Below are positions 25,206 through 34,225 of a stretch of DNA of 64,000 nucleotides, piece after piece (position 1 is the stretch's first letter; every line of letters starts with the position of its first letter). The stretch is taken from contig JAJRAK010000032.1 of assembly GCA_028682895.1 (NCBI GenBank), forward strand, positions 90,469 to 154,468, given 5' to 3'. The notes under the pieces were generated by a model, which was not told the DNA's origin, did not search any database, and was given only the letters and a program-made list of their open reading frames with translations. The position numbers and the translations under genes are program-made. Source of the stretch: Methanomassiliicoccales archaeon. Lineage in GTDB: Archaea > Thermoplasmatota > Thermoplasmata > Methanomassiliicoccales > UBA472.

Positions 25206-26303
25206 TCAATCTTCCTCCCACTTGGTGACCAGGACGGCCACCACCACGAAGATGACAGCGATGATCGCTACGACGAGCAGGTTCGAGTACGCCCCGTCCA
25301 TATTGTCGTAGACCATGGCGTCCCTCAGGCCCTGGCTCAGGTAGGTCAGCGGCAGCACCTGCGCTACGGATTGCAGGTATTCTGGCATCATGCTCATCTC
25401 GAAGAACGTCCCAGAGAGGAACATCATCGGGAATGTTATGGCGTTGGCGGCGGCGCTGGCCGTCTCCTCGTTCTTGACGAAGCGGGCGATGATCATGCCG
25501 AGGGCTGAGAACATGGCGCTACCGCAGACGATCAGGAGCAGCGCCTCCGGGTTGATGGTCATGTTCATCCCGAACGCGAGCATCCCGAACACCATGATGA
25601 CGACCAGCGTCAGCAAGGATATGAAGAGCAGCCATATCATCCGCGAGAGCAGCCACTCGAACGGCCTCATCGGGGTGGTCGCCAGTTTTCTGAATATGCC
25701 TGCGGCGCGGAAGCGTGAGATCGTCCCCTGCATCCCGAAGACGCAGGTGGTCATGATGGTCATGCCGATTATCCCGGGTATGAAGAAGTCCAGGTAGGTG
25801 AAGTGCTCTTGGACGATGCTGTCCGAGTCAACCTGGATATGCTCGGTCCCGCCGGACATGCCGAGGTTGAAGTTGTTGACGACCGCGGACACTATGTTGC
25901 GGACGACAGATGAGGTAGAGACCGTATCGTCCAGCCTCATATCTATTGCCACCGTGGCCGTGCTGTTGGCCACGAACGCCTCGGAGAAGTTGGACGGTAT
26001 GACCATCACGCACGTCAGGGAGTTGTCCTTGATGTACTGGTCGATGTCCTCGTCAGCATCGATGAACTTGAGCTCGATCGCCTCGGTCTGGTTCAGTGCC
26101 TCTAGGAAGGCGGTGGAACCCGGACCTTCGTCGAGGTCCTGCACATAGAGCGTAGTGGTGCTGTCGCCCATGTTCGAGAATATCGCACCGAACACCAGGA
26201 TGAGGAAGAGCGGGAAGGCGATGGTCCAGAAGATGTTGCTCTTGATGCGGAAGAAGGACTTGGCCTGTCCTTTCAGGTCGACGATCACGTGCTTCATCTT
26301 CAT
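25206..26303 (-). CDS. ABC-2 type transporter permease
   Basis: The 365-residue protein has an N-terminal membrane helix (about 20-42), a large extracytoplasmic domain (about 45-180), then five helices including the ABC-2 signature region (ATTPMRPFEWLLSRMIWLL; LSGTFFEMSMMPEYLQSVAQVLPLTYLSQGLRD). This is the DrrB/YhgE-like exporter fold used for drugs, lipids or peptides. Its start overlaps the stop of the ATPase gene by 1 nt (TAATG), so the two form one transporter operon. The exported substrate cannot be inferred. Confidence 0.9.
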   Translation of the reverse strand: MKMKHVIVDLKGQAKSFFRIKSNIFWTIAFPLFLILVFGAIFSNMGDSTTTLYVQDLDEGPGSTAFLEALNQTEAIELKFIDADEDIDQYIKDNSLTCVMVIPSNFSEAFVANSTATVAIDMRLDDTVSTSSVVRNIVSAVVNNFNLGMSGGTEHIQVDSDSIVQEHFTYLDFFIPGIIGMTIMTTCVFGMQGTISRFRAAGIFRKLATTPMRPFEWLLSRMIWLLFISLLTLVVIMVFGMLAFGMNMTINPEALLLIVCGSAMFSALGMIIARFVKNEETASAAANAITFPMMFLSGTFFEMSMMPEYLQSVAQVLPLTYLSQGLRDAMVYDNMDGAYSNLLVVAIIAVIFVVVAVLVTKWEED

Positions 26304-27226
26304 TACTGCCCCTCCCTTTCAGCGAGCTTCTTTCCTGTGAGCTTGAGGAACACGTCCTCAAGGGTGCTGCCTTTGACGAGCATCTCCCCATATGAGGCTT
26401 CCCCGGCTGAGAGCAGGTTGACGAGCTTCGCCAGCGACCTGTTGTCGTCGAGCTTTACGCACAGGTCGCCGTTCGTGATCTCGTACTGCATGCCCGAGTC
26501 CTTGACACCTTTGGTGGCGGCATCGTTAGGGGCCTTCACCACGCATATGCTTCCGGCCCCGTACTGGTCGATGATCTGCCGGGGCGTGCCCATGGCGATG
26601 AACCTGCCGCCGTCCATTATGGCCACGCGGTCGGACAGCACTTCGGCCTCCTCCATATAATGAGTTGTAAGGATCACGGTCTTGTTCTGGGCCTTGAGGT
26701 CCTGGATGACCTTCCAGACCTCACGGCGCGCCTTGGGGTCCAGACCGGTCGTCGGTTCGTCCAGGAATATTATCTCCGGATCGTTGACCATGGATATGGC
26801 GACACCGACGCGCTGCTTGAGCCCACCGGAAAGGTTGACGAACCATACGTTGCGCTTGTCCTCGAGCTGCACCGCCTTTATGAGACCGTCCGCACTGATG
26901 CGCTTGTCGAACAGATCGCCGAAATAATCAATGTTCTCCTTGACAGTGAGATAATCGAAGGCATTGAACGCTTGGGGGAGCACACCGATGCGGCGGCGGA
27001 TTTCCTTCTGCCCCTTGTCGATGTCGAGGCCCAGTATACGTACCTCTCCGGAGGTCTTCAGCCTGAGGCATTCCATTATCTCCACGGTGGTGGTCTTGCC
27101 CGCGCCGTTCGGACCGAGTATGGAATAGACCTCCCCGGCCTTGACCTCCAGATCGACCCCTTGCACCGCGTGGAGGTCCCCGTAGTTCTTTACCAGGCCC
27201 TTGACGTCGATCACTGTCTCTGACAT
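26303..27226 (-). CDS. ABC transporter ATP-binding protein (DrrA-like)
   Basis: The 307-residue protein has Walker A GPNGAGKTT, the Q-loop in VLPQAFNAFDYLTVKENI, signature LSGGLKQRV, Walker B IIFLDEPTTGLDP, and the switch histidine in ILTTHYMEEAE. A C-terminal DrrA-type extension follows (about 225-307). ATG 27226 (MSETVIDVKG) is preferred to 27238. It powers the ABC-2 permease encoded immediately after it. The divergent ThiF-like gene starts about 110 nt away. Confidence 0.92.
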   Translation of the reverse strand: MSETVIDVKGLVKNYGDLHAVQGVDLEVKAGEVYSILGPNGAGKTTTVEIMECLRLKTSGEVRILGLDIDKGQKEIRRRIGVLPQAFNAFDYLTVKENIDYFGDLFDKRISADGLIKAVQLEDKRNVWFVNLSGGLKQRVGVAISMVNDPEIIFLDEPTTGLDPKARREVWKVIQDLKAQNKTVILTTHYMEEAEVLSDRVAIMDGGRFIAMGTPRQIIDQYGAGSICVVKAPNDAATKGVKDSGMQYEITNGDLCVKLDDNRSLAKLVNLLSAGEASYGEMLVKGSTLEDVFLKLTGKKLAEREGQ

Positions 27227-27335
27227 GATTCCCCCCACTCAGCGGGCATTATTCCTAGACTACAATACAATCTTTTCCATGGCGCGCCACGTCAGAACGT
27301 GTTATATCCATTCGAAGGCATTCTCGTTTGATCCA

Positions 27336-28055
27336 ATGAAGGACCGCTACTTGCGCCAGCTCATCATGGAGGGCTTCAGTCAAAAAGGACAGGACCAGCT
27401 CGCCGGCTCCTGCGTGGCCATCGTTGGCCTGGGCGGCCTCGGGTGCCCGGCCAGCCTATACCTGGCCGCCGCTGGTGTCGGCAAATTGGTGCTCATAGAC
27501 GATCAGAGGATAGAAGGCTCGAACCTGAACCGCCAAGTGCTTCATTTCCAGGAGGACGCACAGCTTTCGCGCTACAAGGTGGAGTCGGCGCGCATGAAGC
27601 TGAATGCATTGAACCCTGACATCGAGCTGGAGGCGCTGCCCATCCGATTGGAGGAAGACAATCCATATATCCTTGAGAATGCGGACGTGGTCCTGGACTG
27701 TCTTGACAATCCCAAGGGAAGGTACATATTGAACCGCCACTGCCTGATGTCCAAGACCCCTCTGGTCCATGGGGCCGTGGAGGACATGGGCGGCCATGTG
27801 CTGACCATCATGCCCGGAGGACCCTGTCTCCGATGCGCATTCCCGAAGATGGCGGAACGTCGGGGACCGGTCCCGGTGCTGGGCGCCGCGGCCGGGATGA
27901 TAGGCTCCGTGCAAGCGATGGAGACCGTGAAGATCATCACGGGCATCGGCGAGCGGACGGAAGGGCGCGCGCTCTTCTTCGATATGAAGAACGGACTTAT
28001 GGACGAGGTGCTGTTCGCCCGGGACCCGTCATGCCCCGATTGCAGCTCACTTTGA
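27336..28055 (+). CDS. ThiF/MoeB/HesA-family adenylyltransferase (E1-like)
   Basis: The 239-residue protein has the E1-like ATP site GLGGLGCPASLYLAAAGVG, the DDQRIEGSNLNRQVL motif (Arg finger), and KVESARMKLNALNP. Two zinc-binding CxxC pairs are present: CLRC in GGPCLRCAFP and CPDC at the C-terminus. ThiF/MoeB proteins adenylate the C-terminus of ubiquitin-like sulfur carriers for thiamine, molybdopterin or tRNA thiolation. The catalytic cysteine region is not clear. A TATA-like GTTATATC about 30 nt before ATG 27336 and the absence of a ribosome-binding site suggest a leaderless transcript. Confidence 0.87.
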   Translation: MKDRYLRQLIMEGFSQKGQDQLAGSCVAIVGLGGLGCPASLYLAAAGVGKLVLIDDQRIEGSNLNRQVLHFQEDAQLSRYKVESARMKLNALNPDIELEALPIRLEEDNPYILENADVVLDCLDNPKGRYILNRHCLMSKTPLVHGAVEDMGGHVLTIMPGGPCLRCAFPKMAERRGPVPVLGAAAGMIGSVQAMETVKIITGIGERTEGRALFFDMKNGLMDEVLFARDPSCPDCSSL

Positions 28056-29906
28056 CCATAGGTCGATGGTGACCAGATAGGTGTCCGCGACCAGGCGCGT
28101 CTCCACCTTCAGTCCGGTGCGGTAGAACAGGTCCAGCATGCGCATGTTCTCTGCCAGCAGCTCGGCCGTGAAGGCCTTTATCTTCCGCTCCTTGGCGATG
28201 GTCACCATGATATCCATGAGCATCGTGCCCAGGCGTTTGTTCTGCCAGCTGTCCCTCACCGCGAAAGATATCTCAGCGGTGTTCGACCTCTTGTCCAGGT
28301 CGTACATGGCGAATGCCACCATGGTCCAGACACCGTCCTCGTTGACGATGGCGGGAATGGTCATGCGCGTATCGTAATCGATGTTCACTATGCGCTGCAG
28401 TTCCCGGTGCGGCATGGCACGCTTCAATCCCATGAACCTCTGGTACACGGTGTCGCGGGAGAAGGAATAGAAGAGGTCCTTGAGCATCGGCTCGTCGGTC
28501 GGCTTCGCCGGCCGTATGTATATCTCCTGGTCGGCGACGACCTTGATCGTCTCGTAATGGTCCGGGTAGACCCCGACGTATCCAGCCTCCAGCTGGTCCT
28601 GGTAGACGTAGTGCATCGACTTGGCGTGCATGAGCAGCTCGGCCCGGAAGCGCGGATGGGAGATGCCGATGAGGGCCAATGCCCGTTCCATTATGCTCTT
28701 GCCCCGGAGGTCGGCCACACCGAACTCGGTCACGATGAACTGGACGTCACCCCGGGTGGTGGTGACGCCCCCGCCGGCCGTCAGCGTGGGAACGATGCGG
28801 GAGACGGTATAATGCTGGGCCGTGGACGGCAGTGCGATAACCGCCTTTCCGCCGCGGGAACGGGAGGCGCCGCGCATGAAGTCCGCCTGTCCCCCTATCC
28901 CGGAATAGAAACGGTGGCCGATCTGGTCAGTGCATACCTGGCCGGTCAGGTCCACCTCCAGGGCGGAGTTGATCGCTATCATGTCGTTATTGCGCGCGAT
29001 GTTGCACGGGTCGTTGGTGTACGACGACGGGTACATCTCGAACATCTCGTTGTTGTTGATGAAGTCGTAAAGACGCTTGGAGCCCATGCAGAACGAGGAG
29101 ACGACCTTGCCGTTGTGGAACCTCTTCTTCTTCCCGTTTATGACGCCCTTCTCCACCAGGTCGATGATGCCGTCCGAGAACATCTCGGTGTGCACCCCCA
29201 GGTCCTTCTTGTCCGTCAAGTATGAGAGGATGGAATCGGGGATGGCGCCGTAGCCTACCTGGATGGTCGCACCGTCTGGGATGAGCTCGGCCACGTTCTT
29301 GCCGATGCGGGGCGCCATTCGGGACGGCTCATTTTCGCCGACGTATTCGATGAGAGGCTGGTCGCTCTCTACCAGATAGTCTATCTCCCGCATGTGCAAC
29401 CGGCTGTCCCCGCCCAATCGGGGCATGTTGGGGTTCACTTCGGCGATGACCAGGTCGGCGTGCATCGCGGCCGCCTTCGTTATGTCGACGGAGACACCAA
29501 GGTTGCAGTACCCGTCCTGGTCCGGCGGGGCCACCTGGATGAGCGCGACGTCCACTGGCTTCAGTCCGCTGGAGAACAACCGCTCGATATCTGAGAGGTT
29601 GACCGGCGTATAATCTGCCCTTCCATCGTTCACGGCCGCGCGGACGTTAGGACCGATGAAGAATGCGTTCAATCGGAACTGGTCCATGAACTTGTCCTCG
29701 GCGTAGAAGGTCAAACCCAATGAGAGGGTCTGCATGACCTCGCTGTCTATGATGGCATATGATTTGTTCAGCAGAGATCTTACCAAGGCCTGCGGCTCCC
29801 CGCACGCCGTCCCAAGGAAGACGGTCCTGCCTGGACCGATCTTGAGGACCGCCTCGTCCGCCGTCAGCAACTTGGAACGGTACTCCTTTTCCAGGGTCTC
29901 GTCCAT
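28047..29906 (-). CDS. Acetyl-CoA hydrolase/CoA-transferase fused to a GNAT acetyltransferase domain
   Basis: Residues 1-440 are a CoA-transferase of the ACH1/4-hydroxybutyrate type, with GVHTEMFSDGIIDL (catalytic Glu region), GIGGQADFMRGASRS, VSRIVPTL and VTEFGVADLRGKS. Residues 450-619 are a GNAT domain (RPAKPTDEPMLKDLFYSFS; DSWQNKRLGTMLMDIMV with the acetyl-CoA loop). Such fusions may acylate or regulate partner enzymes according to acyl-CoA level, but the substrate is not established. With acs it suggests active acetate or acyl-CoA metabolism. Its 3' end overlaps the ThiF-like gene by 9 bp. Confidence 0.87.
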   Translation of the reverse strand: MDETLEKEYRSKLLTADEAVLKIGPGRTVFLGTACGEPQALVRSLLNKSYAIIDSEVMQTLSLGLTFYAEDKFMDQFRLNAFFIGPNVRAAVNDGRADYTPVNLSDIERLFSSGLKPVDVALIQVAPPDQDGYCNLGVSVDITKAAAMHADLVIAEVNPNMPRLGGDSRLHMREIDYLVESDQPLIEYVGENEPSRMAPRIGKNVAELIPDGATIQVGYGAIPDSILSYLTDKKDLGVHTEMFSDGIIDLVEKGVINGKKKRFHNGKVVSSFCMGSKRLYDFINNNEMFEMYPSSYTNDPCNIARNNDMIAINSALEVDLTGQVCTDQIGHRFYSGIGGQADFMRGASRSRGGKAVIALPSTAQHYTVSRIVPTLTAGGGVTTTRGDVQFIVTEFGVADLRGKSIMERALALIGISHPRFRAELLMHAKSMHYVYQDQLEAGYVGVYPDHYETIKVVADQEIYIRPAKPTDEPMLKDLFYSFSRDTVYQRFMGLKRAMPHRELQRIVNIDYDTRMTIPAIVNEDGVWTMVAFAMYDLDKRSNTAEISFAVRDSWQNKRLGTMLMDIMVTIAKERKIKAFTAELLAENMRMLDLFYRTGLKVETRLVADTYLVTIDLWSK

Positions 29907-30069
29907 ATAGTACGAGTATCGACAATCGTCTCATTAAATGCTTCTACGTCGTTCTTTTGACACCGAAGGAACGGGACCGTGGGACGCGAACTTTGCGCCC
30001 CTATCATACGGCCTCGGGTGAGCAAACGCTTATCTCCGCCCTGAGACATGTTCACAGGGGTCATCCACA

Positions 30070-30336
30070 ATGGAATTGAGCAGTGAGGAGAAGAAGAGGG
30101 TCATCAGCAAGGACGGACGCGAACTTGGAACGCTGGCCGGCAGCACCATCGACACTACCAAATGGACCGTTCTGAGCATAATGGTCGATGTGCCCAAGGA
30201 ACAGGCCAAGGTCCTGGGGATCAAGAAGAAGTTTCTGAAGCCAGTGATAATAAATGTGTCCACCGACCTTATCGCAGTGGTAGGCGACGTGATCCAGCTA
30301 CGTCTGGACATGAAAGAACTGGCAGAAAAGTTCTGA
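30070..30336 (+). CDS. PRC-barrel domain protein
   Basis: An 88-residue protein made almost wholly of one PRC-barrel: GRELGTLAGSTIDTTKWTVLSIMVDV, then PVIINVSTDLIAVVGDVIQL. Small archaeal PRC-barrel proteins are common and have been linked to RNA binding and to the division machinery (CdpB-type), but this copy cannot be assigned. AGGGGTC lies just upstream of the ATG. It is alone between two genes on the other strand. Confidence 0.8.
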   Translation: MELSSEEKKRVISKDGRELGTLAGSTIDTTKWTVLSIMVDVPKEQAKVLGIKKKFLKPVIINVSTDLIAVVGDVIQLRLDMKELAEKF

Positions 30337-30374
30337 TCCAACACCTCTTTTACTGTCACGAAGGGAGCCGCCAA

Positions 30375-30893
30375 CTATCGGTCGACCCCTTCCCTCGACA
30401 GCGTTCCCTTCTCGTAGGGATGTCTCAGCGCCTTCATCTCTGTGATGTAATCTGCTACCGCGAGAAGTTCTGAGGGAGCACATCGTCCGGTCAGCACCAC
30501 TTTCACATCTATAGAGCGGTCATTCACCGCCTCGACGACGTCGGACGTATCGAGCAGGCCGAGCTTGATGGCCATGTTGCCTTGTCCAGGACCACGATGC
30601 CGTAACGACCTTCGTGCATGGCGGAACGTGCCAGTAAGAGCCCTTCGGCCGCCATATCGAGGTCCCCCCCCCCGGGCGATCTCCTTTTAAAACACTTGGC
30701 AATCACGCCCGGATGGGACCATATTGAGCCCTGGCACATCGAGGAAGCTCTCACCATATGTGCCCGCGGTCTTCATGAACTGCACCACCAGTGCGGTATG
30801 GCTTATCGTCCTGATGCACATCCCCAGGGCGGCCGTGGTCCTTCCCTTCCCATCACCGGTGTATACATGCACCAGCCCGGTCCTGTCACCCAT
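30375..30893 (-). pseudogene. cobO: Cob(I)alamin adenosyltransferase (CobO/BtuR type), frame-disrupted
   Basis: The start at 30893 (overlapping the flavoprotein stop as ATGA) opens a CobO-type P-loop protein: GLVHVYTGDGKGRTTAALG, ALVVQFMKTAGTYGE. This frame hits TAA just before a run of ten C (30664-30673). Homology resumes in another frame as DLDMAAEGLLLARSAMHEG and GIVVLDK, then switches again near 30578-30582 to AIKLGLLDTSDVVEA and VVLTGRCAPSELL, TEMKALRHPY. All parts of a normal 170-residue enzyme are present, but at least two frame changes and a stop break it. The homopolymer suggests sequencing error for one lesion; otherwise it is a recent pseudogene. The enzyme would make adenosylcobalamin. 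Confidence 0.8.
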
Positions 30894-31465
30894 CAGCTCA
30901 GCTTCTTGAGCAACCATGCCATGTTCTGACCGAGCGTTCTGAAGGTGCGCTCACCCTCCTCGTCCGAGGTGATGTCACCCGGCCTCGTGCCGTTCCCTAC
31001 GTTCCAATAGCTGCTTCCCGGTACTATCATTTGGCTGATGAGGAAGAGCTTGTTTATTTCGTCGAAGGTACAAAGCGCCCCGGCCCTTCGGTTTATGGCC
31101 AAGGCAGCGCCGACCTTGCGCTTGAACAAGTATCCATTGGCCATGCCAACGTACCCTAGCCTGTCGATGAGCGCCTTGGTCTGTGCTGTCATGCTCCCGA
31201 AGTACACGGGGGAACCGATGAGGATCCCGTCCGCCTCCTTCACCTTCTGTATGTACTCGTTCAGACGGTCATCGTTCATGATGCACCTGCTGTCCTTGTT
31301 TCGTCCGCAGGCGCCACAGGCCCGGCATGGCTTAAGTTCCTCCTTGCAGATGTCGATCAGTTCGGTCTCGATGCCCTCCTTGTTCAGCTCTTCGAGCACC
31401 ATCTCCAATGCCTGATGGGTATTCCCTTTCACCCTGGGACTGCCATTGAACGCTACGACCTTCAT
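30893..31465 (-). CDS. Iron-sulfur flavoprotein / NADPH-dependent FMN reductase-like protein
   Basis: The 190-residue flavodoxin-fold protein has the FMN phosphate loop FNGSPRVKGNTH, a cysteine cluster CRACGACGRNKDSRC (C-x2-C-x2-C-x7-C) matching iron-sulfur flavoproteins (Isf), and GSPVYFGSMTAQTK. Isf proteins move electrons between ferredoxin and acceptors such as oxygen or quinones in methanogens. It is coupled to the broken cobO gene by a 4-nt overlap, which hints at reduction of cob(II)alamin before adenosylation. Two related proteins are at 57833 and 60174. Confidence 0.87.
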   Translation of the reverse strand: MKVVAFNGSPRVKGNTHQALEMVLEELNKEGIETELIDICKEELKPCRACGACGRNKDSRCIMNDDRLNEYIQKVKEADGILIGSPVYFGSMTAQTKALIDRLGYVGMANGYLFKRKVGAALAINRRAGALCTFDEINKLFLISQMIVPGSSYWNVGNGTRPGDITSDEEGERTFRTLGQNMAWLLKKLS

Positions 31466-31546
31466 CGGGATATCTCCGTTCCCCCGATGACGCCGGCCGA
31501 TATTATCATTCTTCTATAGGTCCGCCGTTCCAGGCAACGTTCGACG

Positions 31547-32160
31547 ATGAGCGCTCTTTTGGACGGTCTGCTCGCTGGCTATGGCATCGCCATCCCTCTG
31601 GGAGGCATCTCCATCCCCATCGTCAACCTTGCTTTGGAACGAGGTTTCCGCCTCGGTTTCGTGGCCGGCGTCGGGACGGCCACTGTGGACATGGCCTGCG
31701 CCGCGCTGGCGGTCTTCACCGGTGCCGCATTGGCCGCGTTCATCTCTCCCTATTCGTTCCCGCTCCAGCTGGCGAGCGGTCTGGCACTGATGGCCATGGG
31801 CGCCTATGGGCTGTTGCTCATAAGAAAGAAAAAGGACGGGGGAAAGCCCGGGAGACGGACCGGACCGAGGCCTGGACGATATATGGCAGGTTCATAGCCC
31901 TGACCTCTCTCAACCCGTTCACCGTGGCCTACTTCGCCGCGCTCATCATAGGGAGGGGGACTACCTGGTCGTTCACTCTGGAAGAGTCCCTGCTTTTCGT
32001 TGTCGGTGTGACCATCGCCTCGGTCTCTTGGCAGACCGTACTGGCGGCGATCGAGGCGATCGCCAGGACGCGCCTGTCCCCGCGGTTCATGAACGCCAGC
32101 ATCATAGTGGGCAATGCCATCGTGGTCCTTTTGGGCATTCAGATAATCCTATCGATATGA
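31547..32160 (+). pseudogene. LysE-family amino-acid exporter, frame-disrupted
   Basis: The first frame (31547-31897) encodes the N-terminal LysE part: LLAGYGIAIPLGGISIPIVNLALERGF, with three membrane helices and the start of a cytoplasmic loop (RKKKDGG). The second frame continues the family in IYGRFIALTSLNPFTVAYFAALIIG and two more helices to the stop at 32160. The switch must fall at about 31830-31860, where short A and G runs occur. Joined, the product is about 205 residues, normal for LysE. This is either one indel error or a pseudogene. The TAG ending frame one is followed two codons later by TGA, so it is not pyrrolysine readthrough. Confidence 0.75.
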
Positions 32161-32263
32161 ACTGGTCCTCGGCGTCCGTTCGATACCAGCACGCTCGATT
32201 CAACAGGTGCTTCAAAACTCGTGTCCTTCTTGTCGCCATCACCGAACATATAATATATTTACA

Positions 32264-32295
32264 TGTATTATAAAATACAATAATGCTTATATATA
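32264..32295 (+). promoter_or_regulatory. trp operon promoter: inverted repeat plus TATA box
   Basis: TGTATT-ATAA-AATACA (32264-32279) is a perfect 6-bp-arm palindrome immediately upstream of a TATA-like CTTATATATA (32286-32295). The TATA centre lies about 28 nt before the trpE ATG at 32319, and there is no ribosome-binding site, so the mRNA is probably leaderless. The palindrome is a candidate operator for a tryptophan-responsive regulator; no such regulator is identified here. Confidence 0.5.
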
Positions 32296-32318
32296 GTCAT
32301 TAATGTGCACATCTTACT

Positions 32319-33635
32319 ATGAAAAAAAGCGAACGAACGGTCTATGAGGAGATTGACCTGCGCCTATCTCCGGCCCAGGCCTACGACAGATTGAGGAGAG
32401 GATCTGCCGCTTCGTTCCTCCTGGAGAGCGCCGACGCATCCTCGCGCACCGTCGCCTACTCATTTCTAGGCGCCTCGCCGAAGAAGGTCCTGGTGGGCGA
32501 AGGTCAGCGGCAGGGGTTGGATGAGGTCCGCAAGGAGATGTCGTCCCGGTCATCGGGTCCATCCCCGTTCCCGTTCATGGGAGGGCTGGTCGGCTACTTC
32601 TCCTATCATCTGATAAACTCGATCGAACCGGACCTGGACCTCAGCTCCGGCGGCTTCCCGGTCTATGAGCTAGGATTGTATGAGAGCGGGCTCATCTACG
32701 ACCACTCGGCCTTCAAGGTCTACCAATTCCACCCGGAAGGAGAGGAGTGCTGCCTGCCTCAGCTCGAGGTGGAACCGACCGAGGAACAGTTCGTGCTGGA
32801 GGACGTCACCTCCGCTACTTCGAAGGAGGAGTACGTAAGCGGTGTCAGGGACGTCAAGAAGCGGATAGTTGACGGAGAGGCGTTCCAGGTAGTTCTCTCG
32901 GGACACGAGGAGCACCGTTTCAGGGGCGATCCGTTCCAACTATATCTTCGCTTGAGGAAGGTCAACCCATCGCCTTACATGTTCTATCTGGACTTCGGGA
33001 GGAGGAAGGTCATCGGCTCCAGCCCGGAGACGCTGGTCACCGTCAGGGGAAAGGAGGCGATCATGTATCCCATAGCGGGGACCAGGCCGCTGGGTGCGGA
33101 CCTCAGGCAGCGCCGCAGCAACCGGCGCGAGATGCTCTCCGATGAGAAGGAAAGAGCGGAACATATAATGCTGGTGGACCTGGCCAGGAACGACCTGGGG
33201 AAGGTGTGCGAGTACGGCACGGTGGAGGTCGCCGACCTGATGAGGGTGGAGGAGTACAGCCACGTACAACATATGGTCTCCCGGGTCCGAGGCATACTGC
33301 GTCCGGACAGGGACGCTCTGGACGCATTGACGGCCGTGTTCCCGGCGGGGACGGTCAGCGGGGCGCCGAAGCATCGCGCCATGCGATTGATCGAGTCGCT
33401 GGAGGGCCGGGGCCGTGGACCGTACGCCGGAGCGGTCGGCTACATATCGGACCAGGGCGACCTGGACACCGCCATCACCATCCGTTCTGCCTTCATAAAC
33501 GAGGACCGGATATACATGCAGGCCGGGGCCGGCATAGTACTGGATTCCGTTCCTGAAAAGGAATACGAAGAATGTCAGAGCAAGCTCGGTGCCGTGCACC
33601 GCTCCCTGCAGATGTGCGCCGGAGGGAGCCCATGA
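32319..33635 (+). CDS. trpE: Anthranilate synthase component I
   Basis: TrpE makes anthranilate from chorismate with ammonia from TrpG. The 438-residue protein has the tryptophan feedback element LLES (ASFLLESADA) near the N-terminus. The chorismate-binding domain includes SSPETLV, IAGTRPLGA, DEKERAEHIMLVDLARND, AGTVSGAPKHRAM and AGAGIVLDS. It heads a seven-gene operon; its stop overlaps trpG as ATGA. The LLES motif suggests feedback inhibition by tryptophan. Confidence 0.96.
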   Translation: MKKSERTVYEEIDLRLSPAQAYDRLRRGSAASFLLESADASSRTVAYSFLGASPKKVLVGEGQRQGLDEVRKEMSSRSSGPSPFPFMGGLVGYFSYHLINSIEPDLDLSSGGFPVYELGLYESGLIYDHSAFKVYQFHPEGEECCLPQLEVEPTEEQFVLEDVTSATSKEEYVSGVRDVKKRIVDGEAFQVVLSGHEEHRFRGDPFQLYLRLRKVNPSPYMFYLDFGRRKVIGSSPETLVTVRGKEAIMYPIAGTRPLGADLRQRRSNRREMLSDEKERAEHIMLVDLARNDLGKVCEYGTVEVADLMRVEEYSHVQHMVSRVRGILRPDRDALDALTAVFPAGTVSGAPKHRAMRLIESLEGRGRGPYAGAVGYISDQGDLDTAITIRSAFINEDRIYMQAGAGIVLDSVPEKEYEECQSKLGAVHRSLQMCAGGSP

Positions 33636-34225
33636 GGCCTCGCGTCCTTCTCATTGACAACTATGACTCCTTCGTCTACAACCTTGCCCACTCGTTGGCA
33701 TTGGCCGGTGCGGAACCGGAGGTAGTGCGCAATGACCATCTGGACATGGACGGGATAGCGGGAAGGTACCAGGGCATCGTGATCTCTCCTGGACCGGGGC
33801 ATCCTACGGACCCGGGAGATTTCGGTGCCTGCAGCTCTGTGCTCAAAGAGCTTTCGCCGCACATTCCGACGCTCGGCGTATGCTTGGGGCATCAGGGCAT
33901 CGCCTGCGCTTTCGGTGGGGTCGTCTCCCGGGCGCCGACACCAGTGCACGGACGTTCGTCGATGATGGACCATGATGGAAAGGGCGTCTTCCAAGGATTG
34001 CCGTCACCGATGATCGTCGGAAGATACCACTCATTATGTGTGATAGAAGAGGCGCTGCCGCCGGAGATAGAGGTGACGGCACGCTGTGAGGACGGCACCG
34101 TCATGGGCGTACGCCACCGCTCCTATCCTATCGAAGGCGTGCAGTTCCATCCGGAGTCGGTGCTGACCGAGCGTGGTCAGGAGATCATCGACAATTTCGT
34201 CCGTTCGCTCGAGGTGCGGCAATGA
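33632..34225 (+). CDS. trpG: Anthranilate synthase component II (glutamine amidotransferase)
   Basis: The 197-residue class I amidotransferase supplies ammonia to TrpE. Motifs: LIDNYDSFVYNLAH at the N-terminus, the nucleophile cysteine in GVCLGHQGIACAFGG, and the His/Glu pair in GVQFHPESVLTE. ATG 33632 overlaps the trpE stop by 4 nt. A longer in-frame version lies wholly within trpE and is not used. It lacks any fusion to TrpD, unlike in some bacteria. Confidence 0.95.
   Translation: MRPRVLLIDNYDSFVYNLAHSLALAGAEPEVVRNDHLDMDGIAGRYQGIVISPGPGHPTDPGDFGACSSVLKELSPHIPTLGVCLGHQGIACAFGGVVSRAPTPVHGRSSMMDHDGKGVFQGLPSPMIVGRYHSLCVIEEALPPEIEVTARCEDGTVMGVRHRSYPIEGVQFHPESVLTERGQEIIDNFVRSLEVRQ

Noticed and set aside
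31880..31900. TAG in the LysE gene as a pyrrolysine codon
   Set aside because: Reading through the TAG meets TGA two codons later, and homology continues in a different frame. A frameshift explains it better. No in-frame TAG was seen in any methyltransferase gene here.
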